A stretch of DNA of 64,000 nucleotides, from the NCBI RefSeq assembly GCF_000698595.1, contig NZ_JFHC01000027.1, positions 34,525 through 98,524 on the forward strand. The letters run 5' to 3'. A program made the translations under genes and the position numbers. The notes below the pieces were generated by a model that saw nothing but the letters and a program-made list of their open reading frames with translations, did not search any database and was not told the DNA's origin. The DNA is from Caballeronia glathei (GTDB taxonomy: Bacteria > Pseudomonadota > Gammaproteobacteria > Burkholderiales > Burkholderiaceae). Positions 19,063 to 27,258 of the stretch are shown piece after piece; within the stretch, counting starts at the first letter, position 1; every line of letters begins with the position of its first letter.

Positions 19063-20019
19063 TCATTCTTGCGGATGCTGCATCGGCACCGCTTCGTCCA
19101 CGAACTGCGCGATCGCGCCGGGCGTCGTCATCCAGACGTCGCCGTTGCGGCGCGCCGCCGCGATATGCGCGAGCGCCCGCCGCAGGTGCCGCAGCCGGTA
19201 TGGCTGCCCGACGATGTACGGATGCAGCGCAATGCCCATCACGAGTGCTTGCGGCGCGCTGCCGCGGTTGGCCTGCCCCAGCATTTCGTCGAACTGGTCG
19301 ACGATCATGTCGGCGAACGCGCACGCGTCCATTTGCCTGCCGATGATCATCGGCAGATCGTTGAGCTCCTGCGGATACGGAATCGACCATAACGCACCGC
19401 CGCGTGTCGCCATGCGCACGGGGCGGTCGTCGTGGCACCAGTTCAGTGTGTAGCGATAGCCGGTCTGCGCGAGCAGGTCGGGCGTCAGGTGCGACTCGGA
19501 GATCCACGGCGAAAGCCAGCCCGCGGGCGCCGCGCCCGAATGCGCGGCGATCCGCTCGCGGCAGTGAAGAAGCAGTGAGCGTTCGCCGTCTTCATCGAAG
19601 TCGCTCTGCCGTTCGGCGTTGGTGTGTCCATGCGCGATCAGTTCGTCGCCGCGCGCCACGCACGCGTCGATGAGCTGCGGGCAGTGGTCGTAGAGCGCGG
19701 TATTGATCAGCGTGCCCGACGGCAGGTCGAGGTCGTCGAACAGGTCGAGGCATCGCCATGCCCCGACGCGGTTGCCGTATTCGCGCCAGCTGTAGTTGAG
19801 CACGTCGGGCTGCGGAGAAACCGGGCCGAGCGCGGCGCCAAGCCCCTCGCCGAAGGCAAAGTGTTCGATATTGAAGCCGAGATAGACCGCAAGGCCGCTG
19901 CCGTTGGGCCACCGGAAACCGTCGGTGTCGACGATGGGGCGGTAGGGAAAGCGGCCATGCGTCGCGGGCGGGCCGAAACTGGCCAGCCTGGCGGCGCGCA
20001 CACTGCGTGAGTCGTTCAT
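19063..20019 (-). CDS. Polysaccharide deacetylase family protein (PuuE/allantoinase-like)
   Basis: 318 residues. It has the carbohydrate esterase 4 (NodB) barrel, with metal-site blocks IVDTDGFRWPNGSGLAVYLGFNIEHF near the N-terminus and ELIAHGHTNAE in the middle, and ALVMGIALHPYIVGQPYRLRHLRRAL in the C-terminal part. The PuuE branch acts on cyclic ureides and other small C-N substrates rather than polysaccharides. The ATG at 20019 is used; an in-frame ATG at 20052 adds 11 residues, and neither has a strong SD. Clustering with a small-molecule ABC importer suggests hydrolysis of the imported compound (inference). Confidence 0.8.
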   Translation of the reverse strand: MNDSRSVRAARLASFGPPATHGRFPYRPIVDTDGFRWPNGSGLAVYLGFNIEHFAFGEGLGAALGPVSPQPDVLNYSWREYGNRVGAWRCLDLFDDLDLPSGTLINTALYDHCPQLIDACVARGDELIAHGHTNAERQSDFDEDGERSLLLHCRERIAAHSGAAPAGWLSPWISESHLTPDLLAQTGYRYTLNWCHDDRPVRMATRGGALWSIPYPQELNDLPMIIGRQMDACAFADMIVDQFDEMLGQANRGSAPQALVMGIALHPYIVGQPYRLRHLRRALAHIAAARRNGDVWMTTPGAIAQFVDEAVPMQHPQE

Positions 20020-20328
20020 GGTGAGAAGGCGTTGGTGGTTGTCGATGCGCATGAACCGGTTTGGCACGCACATGCCCCAATGCGGACGGGATTCGCACCG
20101 CCATCGAACAAGGAAGGCAACTTGAATCGCTGACGATCGGGGCCACGGATCGTGTGCAATATGCGCGCCAGTTCGTAGACACAAGGCTTCGCTACCGGCG
20201 CTCGCGTGTACGGCGAGCGCCCGGCGTGCAGTGGCATATGTCTTGCAATTGCTTGCGACCGCACGCATACGGAACACGTATAGAGCGCGTATCGAGCGCA
20301 TTCCCAAGGCCACAAGGACACTTTCTCC

Positions 20329-21387
20329 ATGGTTCAGCCGGCTTCAACAGTGCTGCAGACATCCGCCGCCGACATCGAACTGGTGCACGTCTCCAAGCAA
20401 TACGGCGACGCGCTGGCCGTCGACGCCATCGACTTGAGAATTCCGGGTGGCGCGTACTGCTGCCTGCTCGGGCCGTCGGGATGCGGCAAGACGTCCACGT
20501 TGCGGATGATCGCGGGTCACGAGTCGGTCTCCGACGGCGACATCCTTATCGGCGGGCGCAACGTCACACGCGAGGAACCCGCCTCGCGCGGCACGGCGAT
20601 GGTCTTCCAGAGCTACGCGCTGTTCCCGCACCTGAGCGCGCTGGATAACGTCGCGTTCAGCTTAAAGATGCGCGGTGTCGCGAAGGAAGCGCGGCGCAAG
20701 CGAGCGGGCGAGCTGCTCGAACTCGTCGCGATGTCCGCATACGCGGCCCGCAAGCCCGCGCAACTGTCCGGCGGGCAGCAGCAGCGGGTCGCACTCGCGC
20801 GCGCGTTGCTGAACCAGCCGCGCTGCCTCCTGCTCGACGAACCGCTCTCCGCACTCGATCCGTTCCTGCGCGTGCAGATGCGCGCCGAGCTCAAGCGCTG
20901 GCAGAAGGAACTCGGCATTACCTTCGTGCACGTCACGCATTCGCAGGAAGAGGCGATGGCGCTCGCGGACCTTGTCGTCGTGATGAGCCACGGTCACGTC
21001 GAGCAAAGCGGGACGCCGCATGAAGTCTTCAACCGCCCGCGCACGGAGTTCGTTGCGCGCTTTCTCGGCGGACACAACGTGCTTGGAGCGAACGGGCGCC
21101 TCTTCACCGTGCGCGCGGACCATCTGCGCATTGCGCCGCATGGCGTGACGCCTGTCCAGGCGTCATCGGGCGAAGGCGGCGTGAGCCGCTTCGGCGGCGT
21201 CGCCTGCACAGTGCGGGAAGCCGAATATCAGGGCACTCATTTGCGCATGACGCTCGATCCGCTCGACGGCTCGCCCGAGCTCGTATCGGTCCTGCGCGAT
21301 GCGGACTACGATCCGCAGCGTTTCGGCCCCGACGCCCGCGTGACGGTCTGGTGGGACGAACAGGACGCGCACCCGCTCGCGGCCTGA
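20329..21387 (+). CDS. Spermidine/putrescine-type ABC transporter ATP-binding protein (PotA-like)
   Basis: 352 residues. Walker A is GPSGCGKTS (48-56), the Q-loop is VFQSYALFPHL, the signature is [16 protein letters not shown], Walker B is LLLDEPLSALD, and the H-loop is VTHSQEEAM. The last 90 residues form a TOBE_2-like domain, as in PotA. It begins the four-gene operon ATPase, binding protein, permease, permease, divergent from the deacetylase operon with a 309-bp gap. The class imports polyamines and other small charged compounds. Confidence 0.9.
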   Translation: MVQPASTVLQTSAADIELVHVSKQYGDALAVDAIDLRIPGGAYCCLLGPSGCGKTSTLRMIAGHESVSDGDILIGGRNVTREEPASRGTAMVFQSYALFPHLSALDNVAFSLKMRGVAKEARRKRAGELLELVAMSAYAARKPAQLSGGQQQRVALARALLNQPRCLLLDEPLSALDPFLRVQMRAELKRWQKELGITFVHVTHSQEEAMALADLVVVMSHGHVEQSGTPHEVFNRPRTEFVARFLGGHNVLGANGRLFTVRADHLRIAPHGVTPVQASSGEGGVSRFGGVACTVREAEYQGTHLRMTLDPLDGSPELVSVLRDADYDPQRFGPDARVTVWWDEQDAHPLAA

Positions 21388-21452
21388 GCCCGGGCGCGGC
21401 GTCGCACGGAACGCCGCAGCACACCAACAACTTCAACCGAGGAGAAGCGAGA

Positions 21453-22748
21453 ATGAGCGAATCGAACGAGAGCCCGGCAGCCACCGCATCCGGGACGACG
21501 GAGAAGGGCCTGTCGCGCCGCACGTTTATCAAGGGCGCGGCGGCCGTGGCGGGCATTGCCGGCTTTCCGTATGTGCACGCGCAGGAAAAGATCGTGCTGC
21601 GCTATCTGGGCACGGCGGTGAACCAGAGCCCGGAGATCGCGAAGAAGTTCAAGGAAGATACCGGCATCGAGATCCAGTACATTCCTGTCACCACCGACGA
21701 CGTCGCGAAGCGCATCATCACGCAGCCCAACTCGTTCGACATCGTCGATACCGAATACTTCGCGCTGAAGAAGCTCGTGCCCGCGGGCACGCTCGCCGGT
21801 ATGGACGCGAAGAGGATCAAGCTCGCCGACAAGATCACGCCCGTGCTGACGAGGGGTGAGGTCAACGGGAAGAAGATCGGCGACCAGGGCACCGCGCCCA
21901 AGAAGGTCATGTTCCTGAAGGGCGCGCGCTCAACGGAATTCTCGGCGACGCCGACCGAATGGATGACGCTGATCCCGACCACCTACAACGCCGACACGCT
22001 CGGCATCCGGCCGGACCTCATCAAGCGCCCCGTGACGACCTGGGCCGATCTGCTCGATCCGCAGTTCAAGGGCAAGGCGGCGCTGCTGAACATTCCCGCG
22101 ATCGGCATCATGGATTCGGCGATGGCGATCGAGGCCATGGGCCGCGTCAAGTACGGCGACAAGGGCAACATGACGAAGGCGGAGATCGACCAGACCATCA
22201 AGATCCTCATCGAGGCGAAGCGCGCGGGGCAGTTCCGCGCGTTCTGGAAGGACTTCAACGAGAGCGTGAACCTCATGGCGTCGGGCGAAGTGGTGATCCA
22301 GTCGATGTGGTCGCCCGCCGTCACGAAGGTGCGCACGATGGGTGTCGCATGCACGTTTCAGCCGCTGAAGGAGGGCTATCGCTCGTGGGCCTCGGGCTTC
22401 GGCTTTCCGCGCTCGCTGCAGGGCAGAAAGCTCGACGCCGCGTATGAGTTCGTCAACTGGTTCCAGGGCGGATGGGCGGGCGCCTATCTGATGCGGCAAG
22501 GCTACTACCCGGGCGTGCTCGAAACCGCGCGCACGCACATGCAGCCCTACGAGTGGGACTACTGGATCGAAGGCAAGCCGGCCGCGCAGGACATCAAGGC
22601 GCCCGACGGGCAGTTGCTGGAGAAGGCCGGGACGGTGCGCGACGGCGGCTCGTACAACCAGCGCATGGGCGCAATCGCGTGCTGGAACGCGGTGATGGAC
22701 GAGAACATCTACATGGTTCAGAAGTGGAACGAGTTCATCGCCGCCTGA
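21453..22748 (+). CDS. Polyamine-type ABC transporter substrate-binding protein with Tat signal
   Basis: 431 residues. The N-terminus carries a twin-arginine signal (SRRTFIKGAAAVAGIAGFP), ending near HAQE, so the protein is exported folded. The rest is a PotD-like bilobal periplasmic binding protein (VLRYLGTAVNQSPEIAKKF, then VDTEYFALKKLVPAGTL). The ATG at 21453 has a strong SD (GAGGAGAAG); the longer upstream frame lies within the ATPase gene. Ligand is not predictable by eye, though the deacetylase and GntR neighbours argue for a nitrogen-containing small acid or ureide. Confidence 0.9.
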   Translation: MSESNESPAATASGTTEKGLSRRTFIKGAAAVAGIAGFPYVHAQEKIVLRYLGTAVNQSPEIAKKFKEDTGIEIQYIPVTTDDVAKRIITQPNSFDIVDTEYFALKKLVPAGTLAGMDAKRIKLADKITPVLTRGEVNGKKIGDQGTAPKKVMFLKGARSTEFSATPTEWMTLIPTTYNADTLGIRPDLIKRPVTTWADLLDPQFKGKAALLNIPAIGIMDSAMAIEAMGRVKYGDKGNMTKAEIDQTIKILIEAKRAGQFRAFWKDFNESVNLMASGEVVIQSMWSPAVTKVRTMGVACTFQPLKEGYRSWASGFGFPRSLQGRKLDAAYEFVNWFQGGWAGAYLMRQGYYPGVLETARTHMQPYEWDYWIEGKPAAQDIKAPDGQLLEKAGTVRDGGSYNQRMGAIACWNAVMDENIYMVQKWNEFIAA

Positions 22749-22827
22749 GGCGCATTCGACCTACGGTGCGACACGCGGCCGGCGCGACGCGCACCGGCTG
22801 CCGCAGCCTCATCCACGGATACCGCCA

Positions 22828-23742
22828 ATGGCTTCGATCGAATACCTGACCCGCGCTGAAGACAAGCCCGTGCGTCACCGGCGCGTGAGTGCATGGCTGC
22901 AGGCCACGCCGCTCACGCTGACCTTCGCGCTGTTCTTTATCGTGCCGCTCGTGATCACGCTCGTCGTGAGCTTCTGGGACTTCAACGAATACCAGATCAT
23001 TCCCGCGTTCACGCTGAAGAACTACGCAGCGATCTTCGACGGCTGCTCGTCGATGACGGACATGTGCGTCACCTTCAAGACGTACCTGTCGACCATCAGG
23101 TTCTGCGCGATCGTCTGGGCAGTGACGCTCGTGCTCGGATTCGCGATCGCCTATTTCCTCGCGTTCCATGTGCGCTCGACGGCGATGCAGACCGTACTGT
23201 TCCTTGTCTGCACGATCCCGTTCTGGACCTCGAACGTGATTCGCATGATCTCGTGGATCCCGCTGCTCGGCCGCAACGGGCTGGTGAATCAGGCGCTCAT
23301 CGGCGCGCACCTGATCGACCAGCCGCTCGAATGGCTCCTGTACTCGAACTTCTCCGTGACGCTCGCCTTCGTGCATCTATACACGTTCTTCATGATCGTG
23401 CCCATCTTCAACGCGATGATGCGCATCGACCGGTCGCTGCTCGAAGCGGCGCGCGATGCGGGCGCAAGCGGCTGGCAGGTGGTACGCGAAGTGGTCGTGC
23501 CGCTTTCGAAAACGGGCATCGTGATCGGCTCGATCTTCGTGATCACGATCGTGATGGGCGATTTCCTCACGGTCGGCGTGATGGGCGGTCAGCAGATCGC
23601 GTCTGTCGGAAAGATCATCCAGGTGCAGACGGGCTACCTGCAGTTTCCGGCCGCGGCGGCCAACGCTGTCGTCCTGCTCGCCGTCGTGCTGATGATCGTC
23701 TGGGGCCTGACCCGCGTGGTCGACATCAGGAAGGAGCTTTGA
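22828..23742 (+). CDS. ABC transporter permease (PotB-like)
   Basis: 304 residues with six predicted membrane helices, the first at about 25-45 (PLTLTFALFFIVPLVITLVV). The EAA loop, which contacts the ATPase, is EAARDAGASGWQVVREVVVPLSKTGI. The segment between helices 1 and 2 (about 50 residues, with two cysteines: DGCSSMTDMCVTF) is longer than in many PotB proteins. It lies 79 bp after the binding protein gene, and 1 bp before the second permease. Confidence 0.9.
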   Translation: MASIEYLTRAEDKPVRHRRVSAWLQATPLTLTFALFFIVPLVITLVVSFWDFNEYQIIPAFTLKNYAAIFDGCSSMTDMCVTFKTYLSTIRFCAIVWAVTLVLGFAIAYFLAFHVRSTAMQTVLFLVCTIPFWTSNVIRMISWIPLLGRNGLVNQALIGAHLIDQPLEWLLYSNFSVTLAFVHLYTFFMIVPIFNAMMRIDRSLLEAARDAGASGWQVVREVVVPLSKTGIVIGSIFVITIVMGDFLTVGVMGGQQIASVGKIIQVQTGYLQFPAAAANAVVLLAVVLMIVWGLTRVVDIRKEL

Positions 23743-23743
23743 C

Positions 23744-24649
23744 ATGGCGGCGCGTTCACTCAAGGTGCGCGAGCACCGGCCAGCGAGTTTCTACTGGCTC
23801 GCGTTGCTGTTCGGCCTGTTCGTGCTGTTCCTGTACGGCCCGGTCATCACCATCTTCATCCTGTCGTTCCAGGGCCCCGAAGGCGGCCTGACGTTCCCGA
23901 TGCGAGGCGTTTCGCTGCACTGGTTCGCCGCGCTTCGCGACGGCGCAGGCGACATCGACATCTGGTCCGCGTTCTGGCGGTCCGTGCGTCTCGCGCTGGC
24001 GGTCACGGTGCTGACGGTGCTGTTCTCCGTGGCCGCGGGCCTTGCGTTCAGGCGGCGCTTTCGCGGCGACACGGCGGTGTTCTACGTGTCGGTGGCGAGC
24101 CTCATCATGCCTTCGATCATCGTGTCGCTCGGCATCGGGCTCACGTTTCGGCTGCTCGACAGCGGTGTCAAATATCTGGCCGCTGCGTGGGGCTTCGAAT
24201 CGTTCGCCGACAGCTATACCACCTCGATGGGACTGTTCACCTCGGCACTCGGCGCCCATCTGACGTGGACCTTGCCGTTCGGTCTTCTCGTGATGTTCGC
24301 GGTGTTCAACCGCTTCAACCCGGCCTACGAAGAGGCATCGCGCGATCTGGGCGCGACGCCGTGGCAGAGCTTCAGCCATGTCGTGCTGCCGATCATCGGC
24401 CCCTCCGTGATCGGGGTCGCGATGTTCGGCTTTACGCTGTCGTGGGATGAAATCGCGCGGACCTCGCAGGCCATCGGGGATCATAACACGTTGCCGCTGG
24501 AATTGCAGGGCCTGACCACGTCGGTCACGACGCCCGTGATCTACGCGCTCGGCACGATGACGACGCTGCTGTCGCTCACGGTGATGGTGGGCTGCCTGCT
24601 CGCGGTGCGCTGGCTCACGCGCAGGCGGCTCGCCGCCGGATTGCAGTGA
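23744..24649 (+). CDS. ABC transporter permease (PotC-like)
   Basis: 301 residues with six predicted membrane helices, the first at about 15-40. The EAA loop is EEASRDLGATPWQSFSHVVLPIIGPS. It pairs with the PotB-like protein to form the channel. The start is one base past the previous stop, so the two are translated together. It ends the transporter operon. The gene converging from the right is only an Old Yellow Enzyme remnant. Confidence 0.9.
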   Translation: MAARSLKVREHRPASFYWLALLFGLFVLFLYGPVITIFILSFQGPEGGLTFPMRGVSLHWFAALRDGAGDIDIWSAFWRSVRLALAVTVLTVLFSVAAGLAFRRRFRGDTAVFYVSVASLIMPSIIVSLGIGLTFRLLDSGVKYLAAAWGFESFADSYTTSMGLFTSALGAHLTWTLPFGLLVMFAVFNRFNPAYEEASRDLGATPWQSFSHVVLPIIGPSVIGVAMFGFTLSWDEIARTSQAIGDHNTLPLELQGLTTSVTTPVIYALGTMTTLLSLTVMVGCLLAVRWLTRRRLAAGLQ

Positions 24650-24663
24650 GCGTGGAGAACCTT

Positions 24664-24906
24664 TCAGGACAGGGAGTTCAGCACGTCCGGATGCCAGTTA
24701 CGCAACTGGTCGATGCGCCCTTCGCGGACCTTGTTGGCCCAGTCCGGATCGACCAGCATGCCGCGGCCTACGGCGACGAGATCGAAGTCGCCGCGCTCCA
24801 CCAGTCCGAGCAGGTGATCGAGAGAAGCCGCGTTGCTGCCTTCGCCCATGAGGGTGTCGATATGCTCGCCCGTCATGCCGATAGACCCGACCGTGGGTTT
24901 GAGTCT
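24664..24906 (-). pseudogene. C-terminal remnant of an Old Yellow Enzyme-family oxidoreductase
   Basis: About 78 codons on the minus strand match the end of NADH:flavin oxidoreductases of the OYE family: PTVGSIGM near the left, then LLGLVERGDFDLVAVGRGMLVDPDWANKVREG, the FMN phosphate-binding and C-terminal helix region. The barrel before it is missing; upstream of about 24906 the frame turns into unrelated sequence, and there is no start. The intact enzyme has about 370 residues, so some 80 percent of the gene is gone. It lies between the ABC operon and the GST gene, and probably marks a deletion or recombination junction. Confidence 0.75.
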
Positions 24907-25019
24907 CCTGCATCTGAATCCACCTTCGGGTTGGAGGGCACCAGCAGGCGCAGCGGGGCCGCGCCGCATTGGGGCGAGCGGTTGCCAGTTGCGCCGGCGG
25001 GCGCCGATCGAGCGAAGAC

Positions 25020-25661
25020 CTAGGCCGCGAGCTTCTGCTTGTGAAGCGCGACCATGTCGGCTTCGTCCTTCAGTGCCTTCTGCACGGAAGGACGTGCTTC
25101 GATACGCGCGATATACGCCGCGAGGTTCTTCAGATGATCGAGGTTGACGCCCGAGCGCTCGTGCCACATCGTGGCCCAGACGTACGCATCGGCGACCGTG
25201 AACTGCTCGCCCGTGAGATACGCGCGGCCGTCGGCAAGACGTGCGTCGAGCACGCCATAGGCGCTCAGCAGTTTGCCGGTATTGAACGCCACGCCTTCCT
25301 CGGTCATCAGCTTGCGCATCAGGGGAATGTGCTTCTGCGCAATCTCCGTCGCGATGAAGGTGAGGAGCTGGTCCATCCGGACACGTTCCATCGTGCCGTG
25401 CCGGGGAATGAGACCCGACTCGGGATGCTGGTCGGCGAGGTACGACGTGATGGTGATGGTTTCCGTCAAACGGTCCTTCTGCTCGTTGTCGAGTTCGAGG
25501 GCCGGCACATAGAGAAGCGGGTTGACATCGGCAAAAGGCCCGCCTTCCGTCGTGGACTTGCCGAATACGTCGAAGTGAACCAGTCGGGGAGACAGGCCCA
25601 GCTCGTTCGCGATTGCCTGAACGGCGAGGGAGCAGGTTGCCTGCGCAATATAGAGCTTCAT
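25020..25661 (-). CDS. Glutathione S-transferase, bacterial beta-like class
   Basis: 213 residues. The N-terminal thioredoxin-like domain (about 1-80) has MKLYIAQATCSLAVQAI, with Cys10 in the position used by beta-class enzymes, and the glutathione-binding LYVPALEL...ETITITSYLAD block. The C-terminal helical domain ends with VADAYVWATMWHERSGVNLDHLKNLAAYIARIEARPSVQKAL. The ATG at 25661 is used; the frame runs on upstream without support. Likely roles are detoxification or glutathione-dependent steps in aromatic catabolism. Confidence 0.92.
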   Translation of the reverse strand: MKLYIAQATCSLAVQAIANELGLSPRLVHFDVFGKSTTEGGPFADVNPLLYVPALELDNEQKDRLTETITITSYLADQHPESGLIPRHGTMERVRMDQLLTFIATEIAQKHIPLMRKLMTEEGVAFNTGKLLSAYGVLDARLADGRAYLTGEQFTVADAYVWATMWHERSGVNLDHLKNLAAYIARIEARPSVQKALKDEADMVALHKQKLAA

Positions 25662-26108
25662 TTGATCAACCTTCCATTGAAGAGTGTGAGCATGGAACCG
25701 GAGCCGGTTGGGTGCCTGCGTGGTGCACCGTTGGAATGAAGTATGGCGAGACTCGTACATGCGATAAACAGCCGTTCGGGAGTCACTCTGTCGTTGCCTG
25801 CGCGACAATCGAGGAAGTGCAGCGCGCGACGTACCGGACGACTGTCGCTTCGGGAGCGACGCTCTGAACACCGGGGCGCCGTTTATCCGGAAGGAGACGC
25901 GCTGCAAAATGGCGCGCGTGCTTCACGCGTTGGCCGGATATCCGGCTTTTCACTCCGGGGCGACCTCGCCAGAGGCGCCAGTGTCCGCCGCCTGGAAAGT
26001 CCCGCCCGGGACCGGTAAAGTCGCGGCTGTACAGGGGCAGCATCATGCCGGTCGGGCACCTGATACAGTTTGCTGGCTTACAAACTCCTTAGAAGAACGA
26101 GCCGAGAA
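25662..26108. other. Intergenic region between GST and LysR genes
   Basis: 447 bp with no convincing coding sequence on either strand. The two flanking genes are divergent, so both promoters lie here. The right end (26060-26108) is AT-richer and probably holds the LysR promoter. A divergent LysR usually controls its neighbour, so the GST is the likely target. Confidence 0.4.
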
Positions 26109-27020
26109 ATGAATGAGCGCGCAGATGCCCCTATCAACGAAATTGCGGTCTTCGTCGCGGTCGCGCAAAGCGGGAGCTTTACGCGTGCCGCGGAAGAGAT
26201 CGGCAGCAGCAAGTCCAATGTGGGCAAGGCGGTACAGCGGCTCGAAGCAAGACTTGGCACACGTCTCTTTCAGCGCACGACGCGCGCAGTCCGCCTGACC
26301 GAGGATGGCGAGACCTACCTGCTTGCCGCCCAGGGAGCGCTGGACGCCCTGCGGGAAGCGGAGCAGCAACTGGCATCGCGCCGCTCCGAGCCTGTCGGCA
26401 GGGTGAAAATCGACCTTCCCGCCGGGTTTGGCCGATTGCTTCTCCCAAGCTTCATCGCGCTGCGCGAGAAGCATCCGAAAATCACGCTGGAGGTGGCACT
26501 CACCGATCGCATGTCGGACCCGGTCGGCGAGGGCTGGGATGTCGTCGTGCGAATCGGCGCGCTTCCCGAAGACAGTGAACTGACCGTGCGCAAGCTCTGC
26601 GACCTGCGGCTCGGACTTTACGCTTCGCCCGCCTATCTGGAGCGCAGGGGCGCGGTGAAGGAAATCGCCGATCTCGCGGCTCACGACGCCATCGTCTTTC
26701 GCGGGCCGGCCGGGCGGCTGCGAGCCTGGACGCTGCGTGACGGCAATTCGTTTCGCGACTTCTCGCCCCAGCCGATTCTCGTCCTTGCCGACGGTCAGGC
26801 GATCGTCGAGGCGGCGGTCGAAGGCTTCGGCATCACGCAGATTCTCGATCGCGTCGCGTTGCCCTACGTGCAGGCGGGCCGGCTCGTGCATGTGCTGCCG
26901 GATGCGGACGTAGACGGGCCGCCCGTGCACGCCATCATTTCGCTCGGGCAGAAGATGGCCGCGAAGACGCGCGCGGTCGTGAACCATCTCGCTGAAACGT
27001 TGCGCGACCCGGGCGCGTAG
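26109..27020 (+). CDS. LysR-family regulator (CrgA/DmlR-like)
   Basis: 303 residues. The HTH is at about residues 9-68 (EIAVFVAVAQSGSFTRAAEEIGSSKSNVGKAVQRLEARLGTRLFQRTTRAVRLTEDG). The effector domain follows, with the GWDVVVRIGALPEDSELTVRKL block characteristic of the CrgA/AaeR-like branch. The ATG at 26109 is the start that gives a normal N-terminus; the extended frame from 26070 does not. It is divergent from the GST gene, and its 3' end faces the decayed efflux operon. Confidence 0.9.
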   Translation: MNERADAPINEIAVFVAVAQSGSFTRAAEEIGSSKSNVGKAVQRLEARLGTRLFQRTTRAVRLTEDGETYLLAAQGALDALREAEQQLASRRSEPVGRVKIDLPAGFGRLLLPSFIALREKHPKITLEVALTDRMSDPVGEGWDVVVRIGALPEDSELTVRKLCDLRLGLYASPAYLERRGAVKEIADLAAHDAIVFRGPAGRLRAWTLRDGNSFRDFSPQPILVLADGQAIVEAAVEGFGITQILDRVALPYVQAGRLVHVLPDADVDGPPVHAIISLGQKMAAKTRAVVNHLAETLRDPGA

Positions 27021-27134
27021 CGCAAGCCGCCGCCGTCGCAGGGCTCGCCACAAGGAAGCGCGAAGCAACTGACACACGCTGACGCGAAGGGAACAAGCCT
27101 GTCCGTGGGGCCTGATTCAGCGCCCGCGCTTCGA

Positions 27135-27230
27135 TCACACGGGCGGCACCGCGTATGTCGGCGCGAGCGAACAGCCGGCAAGAACCAGCAGTGCGCTCAA
27201 CAGCACGGAGGCGGCGTGACCTTTCTTCAT
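27135..27230 (-). pseudogene. Truncated outer-membrane efflux lipoprotein (OprM-type) remnant
   Basis: Only 31 codons remain: a start with a lipoprotein signal (MKKGHAASVLLSALLVLAGC), then SLAPTYAVPPV and a stop. The CSLAPTY start after the lipobox is the standard beginning of OprM/OprN-type factors, which normally have about 480 residues. Beyond the stop, no further OprM sequence is seen before the LysR gene. It sits 28 bp downstream of the RND pump gene, as the third gene of an adaptor/pump/OMF operon. Confidence 0.75.
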
Positions 27231-27258
27231 CGAAAGGATTCCCTCCATGCTGATCTCC

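Noticed and set aside
17502..19346. A 614-codon + strand open frame over the repeat cluster, the flavin reductase and the GntR genes
   Set aside because: Its first part is the intergenic repeat, and the rest is antisense to two well-supported genes.
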